This document shows positions 52,701 through 64,000 of a DNA stretch of 64,000 nucleotides, in pieces (position 1 is the first letter of the stretch; every line of letters starts with the position of its first letter). The position numbers were made by a program, and so were the translations under genes. Source of the stretch: Macrotrachela quadricornifera (Eukaryota; Rotifera; Eurotatoria; Philodinida; Philodinidae). The notes below the pieces were generated by a model, which was given only the letters and a program-made list of their open reading frames with translations, made no database searches and had not been told where the DNA came from. The stretch is from NCBI GenBank assembly GCA_022393335.1, contig JAJEKB010001476.1:1-64000 (forward strand), read 5' to 3'.

Positions 52701-54846
52701 GTAATGATTCCCATCGACGATTAAGAATTTTCATTTGTTCTTTTATTTCATTTTCTTCTCGTTGTTGTAAAGGACTATCTGATGATGTTAATAATTGATT
52801 ACCTTGTTCAAGTACTTGACCTATTTGATTTTGATCTTTTGTTAAATTAATCATAAAATTCTATATATTAATGAAAAAGAATATATATATATATATAAAT
52901 AAAATATTTATTTTAAAATATACTTCATGTTTTTGAAATTGTTCTTTAACAATTTTAAGATCATTTGTAGCAACTTTATCTTCTTTACTAATTTGTTCTT
53001 CTAATTTAAGTATCCATTGAATAATTCTTTCCATATTTGTTTGATATGATGTTAATTTAATTGATTGCATTGGTGTACGGATTTCAATTGGTGTAGGTGT
53101 AGTTGGAGTTGTTACTGGTGAAAATTTTGGTGGTGGAGAATTTTTTATCGAGGGAGATGGAGACTAAAAAAAACCACAAAATTTAAATAAACAAAAAAGA
53201 ACATTAAAATTTTCTTTATAAACCTTTCCATTTATTGAAACACTACTATTCATTGATGTTGTTCTCGTCGGTGTTATTATTCCATTATTTTCTTTATTTT
53301 CAATAATAATTTTATTTGTTGGTAATTGTTGAAAAAGACACATAACATACATTAATATTGACTTTTTATCCGGATATTCCGAGAGAACATCTATAATATA
53401 TGTATTAATTAATTTATTTTTTTATATTTTTTGTTTTCAAAATTAAACAAAGGATTACTCATCATGGACTATTAATCACAATATAAAATAATTTGAATAA
53501 GATGTATTAGGTTTTTATCAACAGCTGTATATATATAATATTCATATTCTTATTATAGATTTTCCGAACATATGAATAAGAATATTCTTGATAGACATAA
53601 CAGTTATTCTGATTAGACTTGGCATAATGTTATTTTCTATGTCGAAGGTTATAATAGTACTTAATCCTTGAAGACAAAATCTATTCGTTTAACCTTTTTT
53701 TTTCTTTCTTTGGTATTAGAAGAAAATGAGATAAAATTCTAAATTATAATTCTTTCTCTTATCATTTCGATAATATCTAAACAATATTAATGACGAAAAA
53801 TAAATATATATATATATATTCATTAATCATTATTTTAATATATAAGTAAAAATAACCTGAATAAATATTTAGTCATTTCTTTTTTTCTTGTCATATTATT
53901 AATTAATATGTCAATTCGATCTATTTAATATGATATATATATATATACACATACCTTCAACATCAAGATAACGATCAATTTTGAAGATAGTTTTTGCAAT
54001 ATGGAATGCATGTTCAAGATTTCTAGCAGCTGTATTTTGTAATATATCTTCATAATCAAATAAATCAGGATGATATTTATGAATAAGTGCATTAAAAGCA
54101 AGACCATCTTGCCAACTACTAGTAAAATCTTTGATTGATACGCCTTTATATCTAGATAAGATAAAAATAATTTTTTAAAAAAAAAATTAAAATGAATTGT
54201 TTTTTATTAAAAAACCCTTTTGTTTGTTGTTGACACCAATTAAGAAGAAATTTTTCCACATTTGTTTGTTGAGGATTTGATACAATAGATTTTAATACAT
54301 TTTTTCCTTGCCAATATTGAATAATTGACCATATAAGTGCAAGTGTTAGTTTTGGATTTCCATCAACAATATCATTTGATGATATGCTAAGAAGTTTAAT
54401 CTATATATTATAAATACAAAAATTAACATTTTGAAATTTAATAGTATTTTTATATTTACTTACTCCAAATTCTCCAAGTACAGCAATAACTTTATTAACA
54501 TTTCCAATATGATGTACACGCATTTTACCAATTTCTCTTTTCTATTCATAAAAAAAAAAAGAAACAAAGAATAAATAAAATTAATTAATGTGTTTCTTTT
54601 TTTATACATATTCATTTCCTGTAAGAATTTCAAGTAATCGAAGTAGAACAACACCATCACGTAAATCTTGAAATAAATCTGTAATAATTGTTGTTGAATT
54701 TGACTATAAATAATATATAATAATATAATTAATACAATATATATTTATTTACTTACATTTACTAATTGATTATTAATCCATTTAGTAAATGATTTCTTTT
54801 GAATATCTTCGCGTTCGTCTACAAAAGAACGCCGAGTGGATAACAT
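37555..54846 (-). CDS. DMD: Dystrophin, N-terminal half (CH-CH, hinge, spectrin repeats, own tail)
   Basis: Some 35 exons encode roughly 2,350 residues. Two calponin-homology domains bind actin (54757-54846, 54608-54703, 54464-54541, 54216-54400, 53955-54151, 53224-53390). They read EREDIQKKSFTKWINNQL, then VDGNPKLTLALIWSIIQYWQ, then SWQDGLAFNALIHKYHPDLF and YPDKKSILMYV. A Pro/Thr-rich hinge follows (52924-53163). Spectrin repeats then run from 52.9 to 39.9 kb. The ERWANICSFVQNRW motif and the preceding VIVIDDSS align closely with vertebrate dystrophin repeats. A low-complexity insert lies at 47827-48297. From exon 42067-42246 onward every exon (40164-40295, 39940-40107, 39452-39814, 39186-39323, 39010-39132) begins and ends on codon boundaries. 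The last exon, 37555-38343, ends in TAA after a disordered tail unlike any dystrophin part I know. The start given is the ATG at 54846; two other first exons exist upstream. Confidence 0.85.
39718..39790 (-). repeat. His/Gln and Thr repeat in dystrophin exon 39452-39814
   Basis: A run of CAA, CAT and ACA codons encodes alternating Gln-His blocks followed by six Thr. It is a trinucleotide-type microsatellite in coding sequence, so its length is likely polymorphic. Confidence 0.85.
40402..40578 (-). CDS. Internal alternative first exon of dystrophin
   Basis: ATG at 40578, 59 codons ending on a codon boundary before a GTATTA donor (MKTGVKRSTSSHSEPSRRYH, ending YPIGLRK). It lies in the 1.77 kb intron between exons 42067-42246 and 40164-40295 and splices in phase 0 to the latter. 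Together with the following six exons it makes 1,890 bases, a 629-residue protein. It has two spectrin-like helical segments and the private disordered tail. Confidence 0.65.
40660..40699. repeat. TA microsatellite upstream of the internal first exon
   Basis: About 40 bases of TA repeat just upstream (minus-strand sense) of the ATG at 40578. Confidence 0.9.
45578..45597. repeat. 20-base perfect palindrome in a dystrophin intron
   Basis: atgggtccatatggacccat reads the same on both strands. It lies in the 1.5 kb intron between exons at about 44718-44861 and 46340-46524, near degenerate copies of gacccataa. It may be the centre of an old foldback element. Confidence 0.6.
47827..48297 (-). CDS. 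Low-complexity insert exon in the dystrophin rod
   Basis: 157 codons rich in Ser, Thr and Asn. It starts with a short helical piece (RERNNRLEQMQQLYETNR) and then loses all spectrin character. It lies between spectrin-repeat exons 49310-49445 and about 46758-47142, with matching splice phases (one spare base on both sides). It probably acts as a flexible hinge. It is long for one and I know no counterpart. Confidence 0.65.
48960..49010. repeat. Purine-rich GAA/AAG tract
   Basis: An imperfect GAA/AAG microsatellite in the dystrophin intron 48298-49309, followed by a CTT tract near 49062. No gene is supported in this intron; its open frames on both strands follow from the simple repeats. Confidence 0.8.
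52924..53163 (-). CDS. Hinge 1 and first spectrin helix exon of dystrophin
   Basis: 80 codons. The first half is rich in Pro, Ser and Thr (SPSPSIKNSPPPKFSP). The second half begins the first spectrin repeat (YQTNMERIIQWILKLEEQ). This follows the actin-binding domain directly, as hinge 1 does in vertebrate dystrophin. Confidence 0.75.
54819..54846 (-). CDS. Alternative first exon C of dystrophin (extension of the CH exon)
   Basis: ATG at 54846 reads MLSTRRSFV and runs straight into DERED without splicing. The same DNA holds the TTCTTTTGTAG acceptor used by exons A and B. So transcripts starting close upstream would keep it as coding, while those from A or B would remove it as intron. Confidence 0.6.
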
Positions 54847-55457
54847 TATTTAAATTAAAAAAGAAACGGAAATATTTGATATATTTGGAATATACACCAA
54901 GATTGTTTGTTCTGCTATTATTATTATTATTGAACAAGTAATATGAAGATATATGTTTAAATAATTTGATATAAATTTAATATGATTGAAAAAGAAAGAA
55001 ATGAACGAATAGTTTCATTTCATTTGACACAGCTCAACACTTCTTATGTTCGTATAGAGATAAAAGATGTGATCATGATTTGATATGTGTGTATAATAGT
55101 ACAGATGAACGAAGAAAATCTTTACGTAAAAATTGTCTACATAGAAATATATGTATGTATGAATATATCAGTAGACATCACATTAAGATTACTAACCTCT
55201 CAACACGTCGACAACGAAAAAAAATGAAATTTACTATCGAACGATCAAATCTTTTTTTTTTTCGTCTTTGGCAAATGGCCAGATCAAAATATGAATAACG
55301 ACTCTTTTCTATCTATCTCTCTCTCTCCCTCTCTTTTTATGATGATTATTGCAATGCATATCATTAATGGACATTTGCAAATCGATCAATCGTATCGTTG
55401 TTAACGTCATGGATTGGTAAAAAGTATATGTATAGAGTATTTAATTTATTTTTCAAT

Positions 55458-55461
<4 letters not shown>

Positions 55462-55490
<29 letters not shown>
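55462..55490. repeat. TA microsatellite in the dystrophin first-exon region
   Basis: A run of TA dinucleotides between first exons B and C. Confidence 0.9.
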
Positions 55491-55494
<4 letters not shown>

Positions 55495-55949
55495 GCAAAA
55501 AAAATAACTAATAGATAAGATGGTTAGTTTGTCACTTTTCCATTTTTTCTCTTCCTCATAATTATGACAGTAAGAGAGAAAAAAATAACTTATACAGTAG
55601 ACTCATATATCAAATACGTCAATATTGACTAATTTTTATTAATAATATTCGTTAGAAAAAAAAAATTTTTTTAACTAACGAAAAGATATCTGTTTCTATA
55701 TCTTATCTATTTACTTGAATAAAATGATTTTTAAATAGATAAATTTCTATTTGTAAATTTTTCCATTAGCTAAATTACATATATATATACATACTGAACT
55801 ATGTAAATAAGATGATTAATAGTGATAAAAGATATTCAATCAATTTGTTTTATTATATATATTTTTATATAAAATAACGCTTGTTTTGTTTTATCATCAT
55901 CATATTATTCCAGATGAGAGTCAATTATCAATATTTGTATGAAACTTAC

Positions 55950-56004
55950 ATATCGGATCATCATCGATAGGATCAAATGGTTCATCAATGTTTGTTGATG
56001 ACAT
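55950..56004 (-). CDS. Alternative first exon B of dystrophin
   Basis: ATG at 56004, 18 codons plus one base (MSSTNIDEPFDPIDDDPI), then a GTAAGT donor. The spare T completes a Tyr codon at the acceptor 54818, giving YERED, the same residues that precede the CH domain in vertebrate muscle dystrophin. The acidic short leader differs from exons A and C. Confidence 0.7.
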
Positions 56005-56136
56005 TGTTTGACTAGATAATTTCTTGTCTAATATTGAGAATTGGTGACGAAGGTCAAGTGATCGATGTATTCTAATCAATAAGATGTTTGACTGCCCGCC
56101 CACTCTCTTTTACTCTCAAACATAGAAAAAGAGGTC

Positions 56137-56193
56137 GATGACGACGACGACGACGACGACGATGATGATGATAATAATAATAATAATAATAAC
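56137..56193. repeat. Trinucleotide microsatellite (GAC)n(GAT)n(AAT)n
   Basis: A compound three-base repeat just upstream (minus sense) of first exon B. Simple sequence, possibly variable in length. Confidence 0.9.
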
Positions 56194-56779
56194 AGCAGTG
56201 ACGAAGATTGGATGAAGGCACGATTCTAACTGTTGCCTATGTATATTATCACAAAGAAGACGTTTCCTTCTTCTTCTTTTTTTTTTCTCTCTCTCTCTTC
56301 ATCTGTTTTCTTTCTCTATACATGTTTAAGCATAAGTCAAGAACATGCCTGTATACTTTGCGTTTCCATGCTATATTTATGCTTCTATATGTCTCGCCGT
56401 ATATCTCAACAACATCTAACTCTATTCTATCATCAGTCGATTCTTTCTTTTTTTCGCTTTCCTGAACTATGTACATTAAGAGAACATCTTCTTTTTCTGT
56501 GCTTATCGACTCGATGGTATTAATACAACATCATCTGACATACGACAGTTAGAGAAAAATATAACAAGGACATTGAATATGTATATAAGAAATAAAGCTA
56601 TGAACAAGAAGACTGTAAGACGATGGAATGACAAAACAACTGACCTTCTTTAATCCAAGGTCACTAGAGAATAATTATTGTATCAATTATAAATAGGAAA
56701 AGTAGGCAATAAAAGATATATTATTGATTTTATTGAGATATCAAAAAGAAATAAATAAATGGAAAGATAAAAACCGTAC

Positions 56780-56900
56780 CTTTTCGATCTCGTATAATTT
56801 GTTGGAATTGTTGTATATCATCATCATTATTATTTATATTCGTCATTGAAGAAATAGTTACATCAGATGAACTATATGTCTGTGAAGGACTAGTCGACAT
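56780..56900 (-). CDS. Alternative first exon A of dystrophin
   Basis: ATG at 56900, 40 codons plus one base, Ser/Thr/Asn/Asp-rich (begins MSTSPSQTYSSSDVTISS). It ends before a GTACGG donor with one spare base. That base completes the Asp codon at the acceptor 54818, giving RKDERED and then the CH domain. Phase and reading frame fit exactly. Confidence 0.7.
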
Positions 56901-59900
56901 GAATAAGAATTAGTTTCTTTTGTTAAATAAAGATCATTTATTTTATTTTTTGTAATGATAACATCTGTAAGAAAATTAAAATAAATATAATGAATAATTT
57001 TCATTGTTGTACTTTTTCTTTTTCTTTGATTAAATGAATATATAACGACATGATTTTCTAGGTTTCTTTACCTTTTCTTTTTTCCTTATGAATTTAATTA
57101 GGATTGATTTATTTAAAGGATTAAAAGAAAAAAATGTTAGATTATTAGTTAAATTCTTTTGCTTTTTTTTATCATAAATTGTATATTTAATTTTCATATA
57201 AGATATTTCAAACTAATAATAACTCGAAGACAAAAAAAATTTTTTTTTTTATATAATTATTTTATTTTTGATCTTAATTGAATCCTTTTCAAGTGTCGAG
57301 ACGTGCAATATATGAATACAATGTTAATTTAACATGTTTAGAACAATTTCAATATTTGAATACTATAGATGTGTATATCGAGGGGTTCTCTTGTATACAT
57401 GTTTCGCATATACAATCAATCGTTGTCGTGCAATTTGGTATTTGCGATCAAGCGTTAAGCTTTTTCTCTCATTTTTTATTTTATATGCGTTTGTACTCTC
57501 AACTAAATAAGCAATAGACAATTTTTGCGTAATCTTTCAATCAGATATATATGTATATATATACAAGTTCTTCAACTGCGAATAATAACATAACTAAAAA
57601 TAATCTCAACAATAGACGATAAAACAAAAAGATGAAAAATACATATATGTATATGACGCAAGAATATCTACAAGTGCAAATTGTAATATCATCATTTTTT
57701 TTTCTATAGAATTGAACAAGCATATAAACACGCTTCTTCTTTTATTCAATATTTGTAGGCAATATACAAGTGATGTTATTTAAGTGGTTATCAAATAAGA
57801 TAATACTAATAAGATTTTTTCTTTTTTTGTTGATAAATAAGAAGGAGAAAAAAAACTAAAATACCTTATAGAAATGATATTGAATAGAATTGTATATAAA
57901 ATGAAATCTGATCATGTAAAATGAAGAAAAAATTACTTTTTTTTGTCTCCTTCATTTTGATATGTAATCAAAATTAAAAAAATGAAGAATATTTTAAATT
58001 GTGAAACAAATAAAAAAAAAAAGAAAAGAAGTAACCTTGAATGTGATTGTCATTGTAAAAAAAAGAAAGTTACTTATACAGACACTCACAACTTTTCGTA
58101 TAGATGATGAGTGTTGTTGATTTACCTTGAAACATGAAGATAAGCAAAAAAACGTTACAAAAAATTTTTTTTTAAAAAGAAAGACAGAATTGGTATAATT
58201 CATCATTGACAGCTGTTGCCCTTTTTCTTTTATTTATTGTATAGTTTACCGATTAACTTTCTTACATGGTTGATAAATATAATAAAAGTTGTCTTCGATA
58301 TATATATGAAGGAAAAACAAAATAATAATAAATTTTTAATTTACCTTTCAGCATTTATGCCTGAATGATGAATGCAAACAATGGTTGAGATTGTTTTGTT
58401 TTACGTTAGTTTGTCATACAAACATGTGAGTTGGCACTTTCTGCCTTTCTTCTTTTTTTTTTAAAGAAAGATGAGAAAAAAAATGGTATGAATGTGCAAA
58501 TGTTGTCACCGTCGTCCAGTGTAATTTGGATTGACTAAAATATTTTTCTCTCTTATTCTTCTTCTTCTTATTCTTTCCTCTCTGTCGTCACTCTTTTCTA
58601 TGTTCTGTTTTTTGGCATTTCATCCATTCATTCATATATTTCTTCCTTTTTTTCGATTACTTGAGTGTCTCGTATATTGTATACAGAAAAAGAGGATCAA
58701 AGTTTGAACTAGCCGCTTCTCCATTTTGTTTTTCTTTCGTTCGTATATACTAAAGCTTGAACACGACGACATGAAGTGACACAAATCACGGTCGACGAAC
58801 AGAAAAAGAAAAGACGACAATGTTCGTTCGCACCAGTGTATGCATAAAGGATAACAATTAAATCGGCCTCAATCTCAATCTGTATGTGTCGTACATATCT
58901 TATTGTTATTGCTGAGACACCTTCACCACATATGTCTATGATGACAAATAAAAGAAAAAAAAAACAATGAAATTGAATTATACGATCATAGGTCAGTTAT
59001 GCATTAAAGGAACATTATTGAAAAATAAATTCAATTTATTTTTATCTTTGTATTAGTACGATTGATTCTTTTTTTAGAAAGACAAAAATATATGAAATGT
59101 TGTCTAATTTTTTGTTAAACAAATTGTTTCCTTTGCATTAATATAAGATAAAATTGTCGATTTTATTCTATTATTTATTGATAAAGAATATTATTTGAAC
59201 AGGCGAAAAAATATAAATCTATATTATTTAATTTTGTATTGATTATTTGTTCAAAACAGAAATTGATTAGGAAATTTGATTATGATTTTGCTTTCAGAAA
59301 TAAATTCTAGGACCTTAATGATATTCCATGTGACTTCATATAACTTTCAGAATTTTTTTTGAATTTTAGTGACTTTTATTCAATTAACCGAGAAATCGAC
59401 GATTTTTATAGCGCCTTTGCGAAATTTTTCCAATATTGAAACTTGAAAAATATTACAGGTTGAATTGGAAGTCTTACTGTTTTTTTTTCTTTGTTTGTAT
59501 GTGTGTATTTCGTATATTTTCGTTTTGTTCAAAGAAGCCTACAATTAAACAGACACTATGTACATAGTAAATATCTTTAATTCTTCTGTATATAGATATG
59601 GTATACTCAAACTCTATATGTCAAAATAAAGTACAATATTCATTACTATAGGGCGAAACTTTTGTTGCTGTACTAAATAATTAGAGCTGTTAGTTTATGC
59701 TGTTTATCATCAAATACCTCATTACTTATTTTAAATGATCATGTTCTTATTATTGGATATGAATTAATACATATGATATTTTAGAACATACTGTCATTTA
59801 GACCTAAGATTCATTATCATTATATGATACTAACTCGATTTCTAATTATCAATTTTATACTGGTTATGATATATACCAAGATAATAGTCGGAAATTATTG

Positions 59901-62657
59901 ATGATTAATGTAAATAATTCACTATTACATATAATGATGGATTTTGTGTTGGTACTCAAAAATCAGATTTAACTTCATAGAAACTTTCTGCATCAATAGG
60001 AGTATGTGACATTTCAACAGTAGCATATGGAAGTAGAAAAACAACACCAATATTTAGGTCACGTATTATCAATAAAGATATTGCAATTGTAACAGAGAGA
60101 CGTGAATAGTTTACTTAACAATCAATATTACGAAAATTTGTAGTGGATTTATCGGGTGAGATAGATTAAAATAGCCGCCCTTAGCATTTTAATTTTCAGT
60201 TGCTTAATGCATTTTATTAAAAAAAACAAAATATACCACAAGATGCAGTATGAAATGCTCTAAAATTTACAAAGAACAATTGTAAAAAGATGAAATAAGT
60301 AAAAAAACAAAATTATTTTCTACCAAAAAAATCTATCGCTCTTGCATTGTTGAAATTTAGTCACTCAAAACTTTATTCATTTCGAAAACAGAAACGAAAT
60401 GTAAAACTATCGATCTTATGTCAGTGTAGATTACTATTGGTATTAGTATATATCGTTCATGATTGTTGTAGCATACGTTTCCGATTCAACAATTCCGCTC
60501 GATGATATAACAGTTATTATTTTGAAAGAAAATGAGTTATGATTCAAAAAGAAATTTGAACTTTATTGTTAAATTTATAATCGAGCAGAAGCACATGATG
60601 TTATCACAGATTGGAATGGAATATCAACAACGAAAATCTAGTTTTTGTATTTCTTTTCTCTCATATACACAATTGTTGAAAGTCACAATCTCTCTGTTTG
60701 TAAGATATAATTATACAATAGTATATTTTGTACAAGTTACGGTGGAACTGGTGCAGGAATATGTATTGGTGGAATTACGTATAGATGAAATTCTATTAAT
60801 TTTGCTATATTTATACACGAATCACTAGCTATTGAATCTAATAAACATAATCTATACATCATTTTCGTCACTGTTCCATACTATTAAATTGGTTTAGTCC
60901 ACTTTTTCTATTAGAACGAGATTAATTTTTAGAAATTTCTCTTTCACTAAATAAAATATCAATGGCTTTTTTCTGGATCGATGCTCCAACTTGGAATATG
61001 ACAAGTTAAACTGTTGTGTATTTGAAGCTATTAAAGTTCTCTTTGTTACCGTCCCGGCACAATCATTCCTAGTAACTTCTGATGTATTTTAATCAAAGTT
61101 GTATTTGAACTCGATAAAATAATCGTTTTTTCTGGATTATTAATAGATTCAAAATATTAGCAAACAATTCATTAATTAACTCTCAAATAGGTGAATATTG
61201 AATGATCAAGTCCTGCTGAACCTGATGATGCAGTCATATAGAGGCGTGATCTAAATTATCATGTATGAGGGACAAGTCGATAATATTGGAGTATTGAGCG
61301 TATAATATATTCATTCACAATGGTTTATATGAGAAAAATTTTGATAAAAGGGAAAAAACCGGATTGAATCAGTCATAGGCAATTTCAGCTGCATCAATTC
61401 AATCACTTTCTCTATTCATTAATAAGTTCCACTTGAATTCCGTTACAAATCAACTCTATCCCGTTATTCAATGGATACTAATGCAAATACATTTCAAATC
61501 TTGTGAAAGAAAACGCCGACTTTGAAATTAATTCTAATTTGGAGTCCCAATTGTTGATATCGATATAGAACACTGAAATACATATGAAGGTAACGAGTTT
61601 CCCAGAAAAAATAGACCTTTCAGTAGTTTCAAGATTTCTCCTCTATTATCTCTATAATCAAAGATCTCTTTATTATTAAAATATAGTGCTTAAAATTCTC
61701 CACAAAACCATTGATGACTAGATGAAAAAATCTGTTTTTGATATGTTTTAAAAAAAAAGACGAAAAATAAAGACATACAAAAGCTATAAATACTAACGAA
61801 TTGGACGTATCGAATGACTGTAATTTACAGGCTATTTTTTCATCACTTGCTTCGCTTTATTCGAAAAAAAAATTTTCGACGGTCCTGAGGTCGCTCACAG
61901 GTACCCAATGATTCGTGAACAATGAAAGTCGTTTTACTTAAAATATAATGCTGATTTCAAATATATGATACCTTTTTAAAAAAATATTGTGGACAAAAGT
62001 AGCCTTAGCGCCACTTGTCCTTTGATCGTTTAAAGTTTTATCCATTTTAGAAACAAAAACTGTAACTATAAAGTAGTAGTCTTGTGCAAAATGTAGATCT
62101 TTTCAAGCTATATTTCTTAGTATAGAGTGAAATAAATAATGAAAAAATAGAATGTAAATCGCAACCATTCATTACACTCAACTTGCTAGTTTTTAAAACT
62201 TTTGTATGTCTTTACATTTTGTCAAAATAGTTTTTCGATTTAGTCATACATTATTTTGTAGAACATTTTAAATGTTATCATTTAATAATAAAAAGCCCTT
62301 TGATCACAGAGATAATAGAGAAGCAATCTAAAAAAAAATATAACTGAAAGATCCATTCTTTCTGGAATACTCATATTAGAACTAATAATGAAATGAATAA
62401 TCCGTTAACGTATATTGATTTATTTTGAATGAATTTTATCAAATATTGATTTTGTTTCTATTGATCTTTTCTAAAAACAAAAATATATTAGTTGATATTT
62501 ATCATGGATTTAATATTTGCAAAAATCTTGTAAAACTACGACATCATTCTATTCTATTCGCTTCCATATTTTACCTTCTTCGTCTTAGCTACAAAATATT
62601 TTACCTTGGTAAATAAAATTCAATAAATTTCTTTAGTATTCTGATAATTAGTTATTA
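56901..62657. other. Long intergenic region, no supported gene
   Basis: Upstream of dystrophin first exon A. It should contain that promoter. I find no intact exon chain. Around 59940-60100 and 60730-60840 short plus-strand stretches are protein-like (for example SIGVCDISTVAYGSRKTT) but interrupted by stops and not identifiable. Poly-A/T tracts are common; the rest shows nothing I can name. Confidence 0.4.
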
Positions 62658-63421
62658 ATGAAATCTTTATTAATACATCTAATTCTGTTTTTGAGTATTC
62701 TAATATGTTCTTGCGAATATTTACTATGCAGGTTTGTTAATTTTTCTAATTTTATTTTATTTTTTTATTTTTATTATTTTCAGAACGAATTGTTCGAATA
62801 AAGGTACAATAGATGAAGAATGTTGGCGTGAAGCTTTAATTTATCGTTCATCAGAATTAATTGAACAACTTTTTTCATTTAGTAGTTTATCTGTTTATGT
62901 TAGTACTTATCAACAATATCATCCACATGAAGTAAGTTTGTTAATTCGAAATTATTTTCTAAATTTTATTTTGCTTAGTTAAATGATAGTATTAAATTCA
63001 TTGATGAATCATTAAAGAATAATTTATTAAATGAATCAATTAATGCTAATTTAAGTATAGATTTATTTTTACCAACAAAACAAATTCTTCGTGATTATGT
63101 ATGAACAAACAAACAAAAAAAAATGTTTTATTATATTTTTAATTTAATATTTTTCTTTAGTGTCAAAATTTAACATCAACACCAATTGAAACAGTTGATG
63201 AATTTCCTCCATTATCATGTTCAACATCTACATGTTATTCCGAGAAACTTAATTATATCTCACTTTTTATAATTACTACTATTATATCTGGTTTAGTTCT
63301 AATTATTTGTATTGTACAATCATTTCAAACACGTCGTAAATCAACACCAAAAGCTATTGTTCCACAAAATGGTACATATATAAATTCTCTTTCTACTATT
63401 ACTACTTCTGTTAATACATAA
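62658..63421 (+). CDS. Small single-pass membrane protein, unknown
   Basis: Four exons (62658-62731, 62784-62931, 62979-63098, 63161-63421) sum to 603 bases, 200 residues, with clean GT-AG introns in phase. Residues 1-19 are a strongly hydrophobic signal peptide ending near CSCEY. The ectodomain of about 120 residues has at least six cysteines (LLC, NCSNKG, ECWRE, YCQN, LSCSTSTC) and several N-glycosylation sequons. A transmembrane helix follows (YISLFIITTIISGLVLIICI), then a short basic Ser/Thr-rich tail. I do not recognise the family. The layout is that of a type I cell-surface protein. Confidence 0.75.
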
Positions 63422-63543
63422 AATTAATTTAATGTGAAAAGAAATATATTTTCAATTTTTTCTTTTTTTTTTCCCTGTTATTAAAGAGAATAATGTGTGT
63501 TATAATATATATATATATGGTTTTTCAATATTGTAGATTAATT

Positions 63544-63632
63544 ATGTATTTTCATAGTGGAATCTTTTGGTTATTTAGTTATTTTGTTCCATTTGTATAT
63601 GGACATCGAGATTTATTTGAACAGAAATGCAA
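63544..63632 (+). CDS. Possible first exon of a secreted product, incomplete
   Basis: ATG followed by MYFHSGIFWLFSYFVPFVYG, a convincing signal peptide, then HRDLFEQKC and a GTAAGA donor. The nearest acceptor (63692) leads to a stop after two codons. Either the gene continues beyond the window through another acceptor, or it is not real. Confidence 0.35.
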
Positions 63633-64000
63633 GTAAGATAAGAAGAAATAGAATATATTTTAAAAATAAATTCTTTAATTAATTTATATTAGAAATTTGA
63701 AAATCAATAAAAGATGTGTTAAATAAAGGTATTCAAATATTTGCTATGTAGTTATCTAGTAAATAAAATAATTAAATTTTGATTTTTTTTTTCAATATAT
63801 TTTACTAGATTGATTATTCTTCTTTTTTATTTTTCAATATCGAATTTAGTCATTTAAATTAAAAATTTTTATCCAGTTTATTTCATACTCTGGTGTAAAT
63901 GTTCGAGTACTAAATATTTGATTATGCTATAGCTCATTTTTTTTTAGCTTAATAGTAATTTTTCTTTATTAATAATTGATTTTGCTTGAATACAATGATT
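63633..64000. other. Window end, AT-rich, no gene seen
   Basis: No exon-like coding found. It may hold an intron or later exons of the possible gene starting at 63544. Confidence 0.35.

Noticed and set aside
56208..56523. Two plus-strand frames rich in Ser and Phe
   Set aside because: They follow a CTT/TCT tract between dystrophin first exons A and B. There is no start context, domain or splice structure.
60532..60828. 98-codon plus-strand open frame
   Set aside because: Composition is hydrophobic and unpatterned. The neighbouring frame looks more protein-like but is broken.
1..64000. CRISPR arrays, rRNA genes, tRNA genes and bacterial operon signals
   Set aside because: None seen by eye. 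Genes have spliceosomal introns throughout, so prokaryotic features are not expected. A tRNA scan would be needed to exclude tRNA genes fully.

Overview
The window is nuclear DNA of a small invertebrate animal. It is very AT-rich, and its genes are cut by many 45-70 base GT-AG introns. It encodes clearly animal proteins: dystrophin, a discoidin domain receptor, UNC-93, HPS1 and a Ly6-type protein. Short introns, tight gene spacing, and the TIR-NACHT-HEAT and arginine-ADP-ribosyltransferase families at the left end suggest a bdelloid rotifer. That assignment is an inference from gene style, not proven here.

Left arm, about 1-12 kb: an accessory region of broken genes and mobile DNA. A minus-strand TIR-NACHT-HEAT receptor-like gene (1457-4789) has one in-frame stop and one frame change. 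Next to it is a minus-strand ADP-ribosyltransferase gene (5327-7285). This has two in-frame stops and is split by a 1,282-base hAT-type transposon (5578-6859) with an 8-base target duplication. Two long imperfect inverted repeats (about 7630-8345 and 10606-10845) and a cupin relic (about 10873-11130) follow.

Middle, about 12.3-27.4 kb: compact core genes. On the plus strand are UNC-93-like (12352-14913), HPS1 (15036-18697) and a GPI-type Ly6/uPAR protein (18864-19709). On the minus strand are a discoidin domain receptor whose DFG motif is lost (20006-23676) and mitochondrial aminomethyltransferase of the glycine cleavage system (25858-27410). Joined exon lengths are divisible by three for all five.

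Right half, 27.7-56.9 kb: a dystrophin locus, all minus strand. The N-terminal half (54.8 kb down to 37.6 kb) encodes the two CH domains, a hinge and many spectrin repeats, and can end at its own stop codon at 37555 after an unrecognised disordered tail. The C-terminal half (36830 down to 27699) starts at its own ATG and encodes spectrin repeats, WW, EF-hand-like region, ZZ and the terminal coiled coil. Three alternative first exons feed the same CH exon and a fourth internal first exon lies at 40402-40578. Whether the two halves are ever joined in one mRNA is the main open question of the window.

Right end, 56.9-64 kb: a long stretch with no gene I can support, then a small plus-strand single-pass membrane protein (62658-63421) and possibly the first exon of another secreted product (63544).
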